Assembly (NCBI GenBank): GCA_021399435.1
Contig: JAJTUP010000062.1
Coordinates: forward strand, 62,001-126,000
Direction: 5' to 3'
Length of the DNA stretch: 64,000 nucleotides
Source of the DNA: Diaporthe sp. PMI_573
Lineage: Eukaryota > Ascomycota > Sordariomycetes > Diaporthales > Diaporthaceae
Shown one piece after another: positions 10,799-20,604 of the stretch. The notes beneath the pieces are model-generated. The model was not told where the DNA came from. It saw only the letters and a program-made list of their open reading frames with translations, and did no database searches. Position numbers and translations under genes: made by a program. Each line of letters opens with the position of its first letter. Positions within the stretch are counted from its first letter, which is position 1.

Positions 10799-12098
10799 TG
10801 TGGTGGTGCTTCTGGTGCCAGGGGTGGTCGTGGGCTTGGGATCGTGACCGCATCGTGAGGACTATCTGGAGACAAGCACTCTTATCAAGATGATATATAT
10901 TGTGACAGTGAGCGATGTATCATGGGTCGGGACCATTTCCACCGAGCGGCAATACACAACGGGACTCCAATTTCCTTGGTGGCATCTGACGATAGTGACG
11001 GGCAGCAACGTCGCGTTGGTTCCATTTGGGGTTGATCGGCGCTTTGTCTCCATTATAAAAACAGCCCTGCAATATCACCTGCCCCTTTGAGCTAATAAAT
11101 AGTCCGCCGGAACTTGACTCGACGTCTTGATCCCAATTTACTGTCAGCAGGTCGGCCAAACCACTGACTCGGCATTAGCTAATAAAGGCGGTTACACCCC
11201 TTTCATTGCTTCAAGCCTATTGTTGCGGTTGTGGCCTTTGAAATAGACTAGAGCGCAAAGGAAGATAGTGAGAGGGTAAGCGTTCAAAAATTGGGGCTCG
11301 ATGACAGGAACAATCGGCTGACCAGAGCGACAGACCCGGGCCGGCCCGGTAACGCCCTGCGGAAGACGGCTGGCAATGAAGCTCGATTGTGAGATATGAC
11401 ACAAAGCTCAAGAGAGTATGTGGACGCTGGCGAACGAGTTGAGTCATTCGGAATTTCAGGATCAACATATTTCTCCGGAATGAAAATGGCGCAGGAATGT
11501 TGCAACGACTCCAACCCATCCACACCTGGGAGACTCAACGGAAAGACGGCCCTCAATGCGAAGGCGAGAGAAGGGAGAGGTCGGCCAAGAGGCCAAAAAC
11601 ATGACATTTCCGCGTGTGTGAATTTGTTCCGTTTCCACCATACAGCAAGGAGCGGCAACGCCCTGACCTAGGTGGATATGCGAAGATGTACACGGCCCTC
11701 AACGCGAATCAATCGCTCACAAATACGCACGACATCGGACCACGGGTGGTATACAGCATAGACGCACAGGATTAATTGCATCTGACGACTGGGATTGCGA
11801 GTCCTTGCCAAGTTTCTGGGACCTCCCGAACGTTCCGACATGGAACTAAAGTTGAGCTCAATTTGAAGTTCTACCACTGAGTAGAATGACGGAAACAGTC
11901 AGAACAGAGCTGTTTGCAACCCACCCCCTCCCTGCTGTGCCACATGAGAATTCCAAGTCGGAGCACGAGCTAGTGGCTCATGGTGTCTAAGCAGCACCAA
12001 GTTCCCTCATGATGGTTTGAGTAGCATCAGGATTCAAGATGCTGGGTCATGGCGGCAGGGGAGGGCGTTGGATGTCGCCAAGTGACGTGTGTAACTCA
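10799..12098. other. upstream region of the secreted enzyme gene
   Basis: About 1.3 kb without a supportable gene. It includes the probable minus-strand promoter of the secreted enzyme (TATATAT near 10890). The open frames on both strands overlap one another and none shows domain or membrane features. No repeat noted. Confidence 0.5.
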
Positions 12099-13350
12099 TC
12101 ATGGCCGCCCAGCTGTGAGTCTCTCACCAAAGTGTTCTTGGAGACTCTTAGGCTCATGTGCTGACAATTGCGAAGTGACGTCTCCCGGGAGCTCAGCCTT
12201 GATGCACTCTTCCGATAACTCAGCCTCAAGAATCTGAGCGGGTAGCTCTGGGGGACCGGTGTCGAGCTCAGCAGGAATGACAGCTGGGTCTGCAGCTGGT
12301 TCCGGCCTCTCATATTCATTCAGCCTTGTGATGGACCTCAGAGCTCACAGCCCGCTGCTTCCTCGCCCTTCGAATACGCCAAGCGGCGGCAAGAACGGCG
12401 ATGATGATGACTGCGACAGGGATTCCAACCCCAAGGCCGACCTTTAGTGCAATGTCGTCAGGCTCATTTGACGCTTCTGCCGCAGTCGCTGTTGGAAACA
12501 TTATGATTGCTAACGGTTGTCGGTAAAGCCGGCGGTGCTGTGGCAGAACTCGCGCAATAATACCCTGAGGGGGCCGCAGACGTGCAGACGGCGCCTGAAG
12601 GGCAGCACCTGCTTTCCGTCGTGCTTTGGCCACAACTGAAAAGTCCATCCACGCACGCGGACATGGTCGGCGCGGCCTCTGAAAGCGCGGCCTCTGAAAA
12701 TAAGCAAGACCCTCCACTGAAGCAATCGCTACCGAGGGGACAGCATGCGACGCCCAGGGACTGAGGGCAAATGCACTAATGTGTGTTAATTACCTACTAC
12801 GCAGCCCAGAGTGATGGATTCTGGGACGTTGCACAAAAAATACAAAAGGCGGGGAACTGCAACTGGAAAACATCTATACTGACAAAGGTGCTCGTGCATG
12901 CTCGACCGATGCAGGCAGCTGCTGTTCCGATAATCGCAGTGCTGTCCGTGCCCGTGGTTGTCCAAGATAGAAAAGAAATCGCCCTGGCCGCATGAGAGCC
13001 CACAAGCTGAGCCCAACTCACAGCATTCGGTCTAAAATGCCGTTTCGTTAACAACGCAGTATGCTGAGTTCGGACAGCAAACTGTCGAATTGACGTCGGA
13101 GCCTGTCTCTCGGGGGCTGGTGAGCGTTCGGAGCGAGTGGGAGCAAGAATTTCAAGCGCCACTGAGGAATCCACATACAAGGATGAGACCCATCCTGACA
13201 CTCACCGTCCCTCCTCGTCAGGCCACGAGGCTGAGCCTGAAAGGGAGAGAACAATGGCTGGATACGTTGGCCCCCAAAGAAACCAGCATCCATCTTCCGG
13301 ACGCCCAAGCCTGTGGCATGCCCGAGCAGGGCGCCAACTGCAATAACATG
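12099..13350 (-). pseudogene. broken Cys-rich single-pass membrane protein gene
   Basis: Reading the minus strand, pieces of one protein appear in order but in changing frames. A leader with RGLTRRDGECQDGSHPC (about 13210) comes first, then a Cys block with VCCPNSAYC (about 13070), stopped by TAG and resuming as TECCELGSACG. A Thr-rich piece with GRACTSTF (about 12910) is in another frame. Then comes a long Cys block with ACCPLGSDCFSGGSC and RCCPSGAVC (12750-12540). A transmembrane helix (GLGVGIPVAVIIIAVLAAAW, about 12440-12380) followed by RIRRARK is one frame away. A Pro/Glu-rich cytoplasmic tail (12320-12099) is in a third frame. This order matches a fungal family of signal-anchored Cys-rich surface proteins known to me only as hypothetical proteins. 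At least three frame changes and one stop fall where no intron fits, so decay by small indels is the best reading. Some gaps could be true introns. Confidence 0.68.
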
Positions 13351-13575
13351 ACTTTGATGCATCTGTTGGCCTGCGAAATATTTGAAGGGGGATATGCCAA
13401 GCAGGCTGGCTAGACGATCTTGCTCAAAAGACCAGGGGCATTTTTTGTCGTTTTATAACGCTGACTGGTAACAGCTTATATACTGCGCACCATGGCTCGC
13501 TCGAAGGAAGCAAAATATTGGGTTCCACAGCGTCCTGCAACCGACCTCTCGCCCATTCACGAACATTGAAGAGCC

Positions 13576-13997
13576 ATGGAGTCCGCAAGAGGTAAGATCG
13601 GTATCTGCATTGGTATTCCTACTGGGAGGTGTACGAGCCTACCCCGCTGAGGCGGGAAGGAGAATCTGCCCGAGATTGGACCATGGCGGGCACACATCTG
13701 TAGAACAGCAGCCGTGCTGTTTCCCATGAAAGAAGCCTTGATTAGGGTCCTCTTTGCGCAGTGCTGGCGCTGCTCAGACGGTTTGTCAGCTGGTGAAGCC
13801 TCAGAGATACAACGCCAGACGGACTTGACCGAGTCGCTTGATACGGCATGGACAGCTGCTTGTGCCAAGTCTTCACAAGGACGCCTGGCGAGATAGCGAA
13901 AGACCCGAACGTGGACATCTCGCAGTGCTGGAAGGATATTGACAGCGTGAGCTGCAAGTCCAAGATCGGACGTGAAGGAAGCGAGCACCTCTTATAA
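13576..13997 (+). pseudogene. remnant of a small Cys-containing protein
   Basis: From 13842 to the stop at 13995-13997 an open frame encodes a coherent C-terminus with CLCQVFTRTPGEIAKD and QCWKDIDSVSCKSK, ending REGSEHLL. Directly upstream the same frame is cut by TGA at 13839-13841, although the preceding codons (TTPDGLDRVA) still look coding. An ATG lies at 13576, followed by an AGGTAAG donor-like site. The spaced cysteines suggest a small secreted protein. It may be a functional gene with an intron missed by eye, but the in-frame stop and the neighbouring pseudogene favour a remnant. No family recognised. Confidence 0.3.
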
Positions 13998-14908
13998 CCG
14001 CCCTGCCCCCCCCCCCCCGGAGGATGGCGCCTGTGGATAGTCTGAACATCATCAGTCAACCTCATGGGCGTCTGATCGCGTTGTGCTCCCGCCATTGAAT
14101 CCAAGGAATCCGGACAAGACGTCACGTCATGATGGGAATGAGATGCACAGCCCTCTGTGAAGATCGCTCATCAGCCAGGAGATGATGTCCGTGAGGGTGA
14201 TGGGCAATGAAAATGGGCTAAGTTGAGGTGACTGAAATGCGCTACACGGCGCACCACGTGAAAGTGTTGACTTTGACTTTGGGCTGCATATGGGGGGGAT
14301 AAGGTTGAAAGAGGCGGCCGGCGTCTTTACAACCTTCGGTTTGGCGGAAACTTGAGTGTTTGTGTCGTCGCTGGCTCCTGTGAGCAGCACGCTGTGATGA
14401 GCAAAACCAGAGCATGATACCCCAGCTGTGGAGTCCGGGGCCCCGTGTCGCGGCGGGAGCGGCGGAGTCATGATTGGGAGAGGCAGGCAGAGGCAGGCCC
14501 ACCCCCAGATCCGAGCGCGGTTCGGCTCAAGGCATCTACTGTCTACAGAAGCATTGGCACGGACGGCAACTCTTTGGAAGGGGTTGCGATAGTGCTGATT
14601 GAGCTCTCGGTGCCAAATCGGCCGTCGGGGCTACCTGCATACCTCGGTAGGTGATGATATGTCGGCCTAGAGGCTCGTGGCCAGCCGGAGAAGCGGCATT
14701 GCAGGGGGGCGGGGCACAATGACATCTGGCAGGCGTGTAGGTAGACCTCGGGACAGACAGGACAGGACGGTGGCAGGGGTCGACTTGTTTTCTTTCCCCG
14801 ACCCCAATTGCGCCTCCTCCAGATTTCTGCACGATCTTGTCTGCTTGTCTCCCCACTAATTGGTCTATAGCAAGGCCTAAGGATCTTTTCCTGAGAGGTG
14901 ACAACATC
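13998..14908. other. promoter region of prpD with a C13 tract
   Basis: About 910 bp with no supportable gene. A run of 13 C occupies 14006-14018. The 300 bp before the ATG at 14909 are C-rich with CT stretches, as expected for a fungal promoter and 5' leader. Confidence 0.5.
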
Positions 14909-16776
14909 ATGTCCGCCGTCAATCGTGCCCTTTCCAAGTCGTTGCGGCTCCAAAAGACCTTTACATCGTCCCAGGCGGCCCGGTCAGCGTCGGCCAAGTC
15001 AGTCCTCCCCCTCAGCGGTGGAGCATCACGAACCTCGGTCCTGAGCACGGCGCCTCGATTTCTCCCACAAGCCTCTACCGCCTCAAGCTTCCACACAATG
15101 GCCTCCCTCAAGTCAGCCGCCGCCGCGCCCCCAAAGCCCTCCGAGGGCGTGGGCTACGATCCTGAGATCAAGGACATTGCCGACTACATCCACAGCTACA
15201 AGGTCGACTCGGAGCTTGCTGTAAATTAGTCCCCAGCCCTCCTGCCCTTGCCCATTACCCCGCAACCCGAGACTAACCGCGCGCTCTTCTACCTTCACCA
15301 CCGACAGTTCGACACGGCCAGGTATGTCTTCCTCGACACCATCGGCTGTGGCCTGGAGGGGTTGCGCTTCAAGGAGTGCAACAAGCTCCTCGGCCCAATC
15401 GTGCCGGGCACCGTCGTGCCCAACGGCACCAAGGTCTTCGGCACGCCCTTCCAGCTCGACCCCGTCAATGGCGCCTTCAACATCGGCGCCATGATCCGCT
15501 GGCTCGACTACAATGACTGCTGGCTCGCCGCCGAATGGGGCCACCCCTCCGACAACCTGGGCGCCATCCTCGCCGTCGCCGACTGGGTCAACCGCACCAA
15601 CAAGGCCGGCGGGGACCTGGCCGGCGGCAGGATCTTCACCATCAAGGATGTGCTCGAGGGCATGATCAAGGCTCACGAGATCCAGGGCTGTCTGGCCCTG
15701 GAGAACTCCTTCAACAAGGTGGGCCTGGACCACGTCGTGCTCGTCAAGGTCGCCAGCACCGCCGTCGTGTCCGGCATGCTGGGCCTCAGCGAGAAGCAGA
15801 CCGCCGACGCCATTACCCAGGCCTGGGTCGACGGCCAGAGCTTGCGCACCTACCGCCACACCCCCAACACCATGTCCCGCAAGTCCTGGGCCGCCGGTGA
15901 CGCCTGCCAGAGGGCCGTCAACCTTGTGCTCAGGGTTCAGAAGGGCGAGGCTGGCGTCCCCACCGTGCTGTCCGCCCCGGTCTGGGGCTTCTACGACGTG
16001 CTGTTCAAGGGCAACAAGTTCGAGTTCCAGCGCCCCTATGGGAGCTATGTCATGGAGAACGTGCTGTTCAAGGTGTCATACCCGGGTAAGCTGCGCCGCA
16101 CCTCCGAATCTAACTAAACCCACCGCGTAAATCTCGACACTGACGCCCTCCTTCAGCCGAGTTCCACTCCCAGACCGCCATCGAGGCCTCTCAAAAGATC
16201 CACAACCAGCTCAAGTCGATGGGCAAGTCGGCCGCGGACATCAAGGCGGTGACGAACCGCACGCACGAGGCGTGTGTGCGCATTATCGACAAGCAGTTCA
16301 AGCCCATGGATAACTTCGCGGACCGCGACCACTGCGTGCAGTACATGTGCGCGGTGATGCTGACGTTCGGGCGGCTCGAGGCGACCGACTACACGGACGG
16401 GTCCGAGGCGGCCACGTCCCCGCTGGTCGAGTCGCTGCGGCAGAAGATCAAGTGCGTCGAGGACCCGCAGTACACGCGCGACTACCACAACCCGGACCTG
16501 CGCACCATCTCCAACGCGCTGACCGTCGAGCTCAACGACGGCACCATCCTCGAGGAGGTCGCCGTTGAGGCGCCCCTCGGCCACCGCCTGCGCCGCGACG
16601 AGGCCAAGCCCGAGATCCTGGCCAAGTACAAGCGCCACCTCGAGCCGCACTACAGCGCCGACAGGGTCAAGCAGCTGCTCGACCTCGGCCTGGACGGCAA
16701 GAAGTTGGAGAGCACGTCCGTCGACGAGTATGTCGACCTGTACGTCGTCGACAAGAGCAAGTATGTTGTGTCCTAG
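14909..16776 (+). CDS. prpD: 2-methylcitrate dehydratase, mitochondrial
   Basis: Three exons: 14909-15220, 15308-16085 and 16157-16776, giving 569 aa. Introns are 15221-15307 (GTAAAT...GACAG) and 16086-16156 (GTAAGC...TTCAG), and both joins keep frame. The first 60 or so residues are Arg/Ser/Ala-rich with few acidic residues, a mitochondrial presequence. The rest is the MmgE/PrpD fold: a helical domain with [18 protein letters not shown] and the conserved [20 protein letters not shown] segment, then an alpha/beta lid domain. The enzyme dehydrates 2-methylcitrate to 2-methylaconitate in the methylcitrate cycle, which removes toxic propionyl-CoA from odd-chain fatty acids and branched amino acids (yeast Pdh1). 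The codons are strongly C/G-ending. No other cycle gene lies in the window. Confidence 0.95.
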
Positions 16777-17081
16777 ATGAGGCAGGCCCTCTTGCTTATT
16801 ACAGAAACTGCAAGGCACGTCCACGCGGTGGCAGCAGTGCGGATATAAACTGTTCGTAGGACCAGGAAAAAGTAATTGTCATTATGAATTCTATGCTGCC
16901 CCGTGTCACCGGGCGCGAGTTTCCCTTAACACTAGGCAGAATGTGAGCCGTGATCTGTGGCCTCCTTCTGTTGATAAACTCCAAAGCGCCGACTTGAGCC
17001 CGATGAATATCTGGCTCAATGCAAGACAAAAAAATGATACTCCTGTAACAGCGATGGTCTCTCCTGGATACCCACTCATCC
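16777..17081. other. convergent 3' spacer
   Basis: 305 bp between the stops of prpD (+) and the SH3 protein gene (-). It presumably contains both 3' UTRs and polyadenylation signals. No other feature seen. Confidence 0.55.
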
Positions 17082-18006
17082 TTAGAAGATCGAGTTGACA
17101 AGGTTGCTACCGATGGTAGCACCCGCACCAAAGATAGCCGCGTTACCCAGCTTCTTGCCGAACTTCTTGCCCATCTCCTTGCCCTTGCCATCGCCCTCCT
17201 GTGCGGGCTGGCCGCTGCCCTCGGCCACCGCCATGGGTGGCACGTTGTTGTTGTAAGGATTCTGCTGGGCGGGCGCCGGGGGCGGGTAACCGCCGTAGGT
17301 GGGCTGGGCGGGCGCGGCGTAGCCGTTGAAGCCGGCCTTCTCGTTGGGGTAGGGCGAGTGCGAGGGAAGCGGGCCGGCCGGTCCGGTGGGCTCGACGTAG
17401 GCCTTGGGGAAGATGCCCTCCTGGCCGGTGCGCTCGTTGCGGCCCATCCACCAGTCGGCGTTCATGTACTCGTACACGGCGATGCGGTCGTCCTTCTCGA
17501 AGGAGCAGTCGCGGGCGTCGGAGGCCTGGTACCTGTACAGGGCCCGGGCGTGCGCGATCACTGGCTTGGAGGGCGGTGCCGGGGCGGGCTGGCCCCGCGT
17601 GGGCAGGGCCGGGGGCGCGGCGGCTGTGGTCTGGTTGTAGGACGGGGGTTGCTGTTGCGGGGGAGGTGTTGGCTGGTGGTGGTGGATGTTCATGGCGGCC
17701 ATGCCGTTGGTTGGTGGTGAGACGACGCGGGGAACAGGCGCGGGGGCCGCCGGGGCGGGTGCGCTGGAAAGCGGCGACTCGGAGGGGAGGGCGGCGTGGA
17801 TGGACTCGTAGGCTTCATCGCTGATGGCGCCCTTCTCGAGAAGAGCTTCCAGTTCCTGCGATGGGACGTTAGCACCGGCCGGCAGCGCACACTGCAGGCA
17901 GGGGGTGAAATCGGGGCGAGGGCGACGGCGACGGCGACGGCTTGCTTACATTCTTGATGGTTCGGAGCGACCGGTTGGTCTCGATGATCTTTTGGCGCGC
18001 AGCCAT
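17082..18006 (-). CDS. SH3-domain actin-patch adaptor (LSB1/PIN3 type)
   Basis: Two exons: 18006-17950 (19 codons) and 17855-17082, giving 276 aa. Intron 17856-17949 begins GTAAGC and ends GCAG. The N-terminal 50 residues (MAARQKIIETNRSLRTIKN, then a helical ELEALLEKGAISDEAYESI) form a conserved helical module. A Pro/Gln/His-rich linker follows. The SH3 domain spans about 122-175, with ALYRY, the WW pair at 154-155 and the P-x-x-Y near 169-172. The tail is Pro/Gly/Tyr-rich and ends in a Gly/Ala hydrophobic segment after a KKFGKKLG stretch. This order matches yeast Lsb1 and Lsb2/Pin3, which bind the Arp2/3 activator Las17 at cortical actin patches and affect prion formation. The start was set by the conserved first exon. 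Confidence 0.88.
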
Positions 18007-19204
18007 TGTGGCGAGTTTGTCGACGAAGGATTAGAATAGACTCGTACTTAGGTGGGTTGGTGATTGAAGACGGAGTCGTCAGGCAGTGGTCGGGGTGGGA
18101 ATGGGAAATGGAAGTGGAAGTGGAAGCGGAGGATGGAGAGACGGAAGGAGGCGCCGGGCTGATGGGACGTCGTCCAGCTTGGCTGCTTGGTGGCGCAGCA
18201 GGCTGCTGCACGGTCACGGTTGCCAGAGCGCTTTTGAAACAATTCCAGTTGGGGAGGCCCGATTTTACCACCACCAATTTGCATTAATACGGGCCGCTGC
18301 CAAAGTCCGAACAACGCCAAGGTCACGACTGGGTCACATTTCACAATCTTGCCATTGCTTTGTTAGGGACAGCTGCCGACTCCTGCCGGCGCGCGGGATT
18401 TCCACAGGTCCCTTGGGGTGCAGCTGAAGCACGAGCATCGTCTCATCTTCCCGTTACCTTGCGAGCTGAATCTCATACAGCGCGTCCTGGTTGCGGAAGC
18501 CAAACATGGGCCGATTGACTAACTGATAGGAACGATGGCCCTGAAGCTGCTGTACGATGACGCCCGGCTCAAGACTCGCTGATCTTCCAAGCATCATGTC
18601 TTGTTACGCCTTGTTGAGTGTGCAACGCGATCCGACCAGATCCAATGAGACATGGCCCTGCGGAATTGTCTCTCGTATCGGGACTTCTGCGCCACACACA
18701 CTCTTAGCAGTCTCTCGACATGCTGCTGAGGTCCTCTGTACTATGGAGGTCCGGGATTCGTTGTATCGAGGCTTCTTCACTAAGGGCACACTCCGGGGGC
18801 CTTCCCCTTCAGCCTCAGACACTGTGGTCTTTGGCAGGTGCAGGTGCAGGTGCAGGCGCAGGCGCTGGTGCTCGTATGGCCCGCAAAACCCGATTCCACC
18901 ATGACAGAAGGGAGCAGCACGGTCAGGGTCGATGGTCGGCGGGCAAGATGCGAGTGCCTTTGATCTAGTTTTTCATTTCGCGAGGACCTTGTCCGTATCA
19001 TACACCTGAATGCCGCGCATTGCCAGGACCAAGTGCCCTTGGCCGCCATGTGCCAATGCCGAAATGCACATGCTATGAGTAGAGTACGCCGCCGTTGTCG
19101 CCGAGGTTTCCATGAAATAGCCTGTCCAGTATTGTACACGTACGCTTAATGTGATGCAGAAGAGATTGTTTTTTTTTTGGAAGAGGGTCCCGGTCGCCTA
19201 TTGC
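18007..19204. other. spacer with short purine and hexamer repeats
   Basis: About 1.2 kb between two minus-strand genes. It contains GGAAGT-type purine repeats near 18095-18135 and a GCAGGT hexamer array at about 18834-18872. The open frames here are repeat-driven or lack any protein signature. It holds the promoter of the SH3 gene and the 3' end of TOM5. Confidence 0.5.
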
Positions 19205-19499
19205 TCAAAAGATCTTGAAGATGGCGTCGACGGCGAAGGGGGCTGGCGCACCAGAGGTCAGCGACTGTCCGAATACCAGAGACGGGGCCGGATGGACAGG
19301 CGTGCTTCAAGAACATACAAAGGTACAGGGCAACAGCCGTCACAAGGACTTGCTGGACGGTGTAAGAAGCCTCAGCCTCGGCGGCCCTGAGGTCCTCGGC
19401 CGACAACTGCGGCATTCCCACTGCAACGGAGGAACATTAGCATGCTAGACCATTCCTCGAGAGAGGGCGGGTGCGGGTGCACATACTTCCTCCGAACAT
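19205..19499 (-). CDS. TOM5: TOM5, small subunit of the mitochondrial outer-membrane translocase
   Basis: A 50-residue protein in three exons: 19499-19487 (13 nt), 19420-19319 and 19242-19205. Introns are 19421-19486 (GTATGT...TGCAG) and 19243-19318 (GTATGT...GCCAG). Both joins are in phase and the total is 51 codons with stop. The protein starts MFGG, then has the soluble helix LSAEDLRAAEAEASYTVQQ, then one membrane helix (VLVTAVALYLSPFAV) and ends AIFKIF. This tail-anchored layout, including the conserved SPF in the membrane segment, is that of fungal Tom5. Tom5 stabilises the TOM complex and passes preproteins to Tom40. The gene is easily missed because no single exon exceeds 102 nt. The start ATG gives the MFGG N-terminus usual for the family. 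Confidence 0.9.
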
Positions 19500-20604
19500 C
19501 TCGAATGCGTGTTGCTCTTAGAGCGGGCGACGGTGGGGAGGGCTGGTGTAGGTTGTCTGGATCCTGCAGGAGGTGCTGCTGGAGTGGGTGCAGAAGCAAT
19601 GACAGACAACAAACTTTTAGGAGAGAGCTTTTGATAAGGCTGGGGTCAACGGACCGGGGCTCGCTGGGGCAGGTACCCAGGTACTCCGTAGACACACAAG
19701 TACAGGACCGGGGTACCTGAGTACCAGTAGGTGGGCGTCTGATGACCAGGTCCCGCAGGTGTGGCCCCAGTGCTCCACGCTCGGGCACGCCTCCCGACCG
19801 TAGCCGGAGCAGAGGCAAAGGCACGGGCAGCAAGCCGATCACGGTCACGCAGCACGGCCACGTCCCCGTGAAGTACCACATTGGACCATTGTGTAACACG
19901 GCAACAGGATGGAACAGCTGCGACAACGGACTGGCGACTCATGCTTATTACTCCTATTACCCAGAAACAAGCGCGCTCGAGAGCCGTTATCATGGCCATT
20001 TTCATTTTCTCTGCGATCCCTGCCTGGCACGACCATGGATGTCGGATCATGATAGATGATGGATGACAAGGCCCGTTGTCGATGGATGACAAGGGAGAAT
20101 GTAGCCCAGACTAGATAAATCCTCCCACCACTGCTCCCTTGCCCTCATCCTCGCCGTCACACCTTTTCTCATCCGGTGGCCGGCCTGCACCAACAAACAT
20201 AACCGACAAACACGACTCCCGTATGTCCAACTCCCCATGTGTCACCCCCAGCCGGTCCTATTCCGCTCCCCTCCCACCTCCCGCCTTACTTGTTACGTTT
20301 CTGACGCTTAGACGCGGCTTCCTAGTTTCTCACACCCGGATATCTCCCTAGTTGCTGGCCGGGTCCTGCTTAGTGGCGAAATTCATGGCATACTAGGGCC
20401 ACCGCATCAATCACACCCGCTGCCATTGTCTATCTCGCTAACCAGGGACCACCCGTCGGCCACCGAAGCAATCTGTGGGATTCAATCTTTGGGTACCGGC
20501 AATTCCTGATCTCATCTTCTCGCTCAACCTGAGGAAGGCTTTATTTTTTATATATATATTTTTTGTGTGTCACCCCACGGTTGAGTTCACTTCTGCCAGG
20601 AACC
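19500..20604. other. divergent promoter region TOM5/GCV2
   Basis: About 1.1 kb between the starts of TOM5 (-) and GCV2 (+). An imperfect inverted repeat lies at 19672-19686 and 19711-19725 (GGTACCCAGGTACTC against GGGTACCTGAGTACC, 13 of 15 positions complementary). An AT-rich stretch with TATATATATATT lies at about 20548-20563, just upstream of the GCV2 start. No gene seen. Confidence 0.55.

Noticed and set aside
15113..15859. 248-codon open frame antisense to prpD
   Set aside because: It is the mirror of the strongly C/G-ending codons of prpD exons and crosses its splice sites. No domain or signal.
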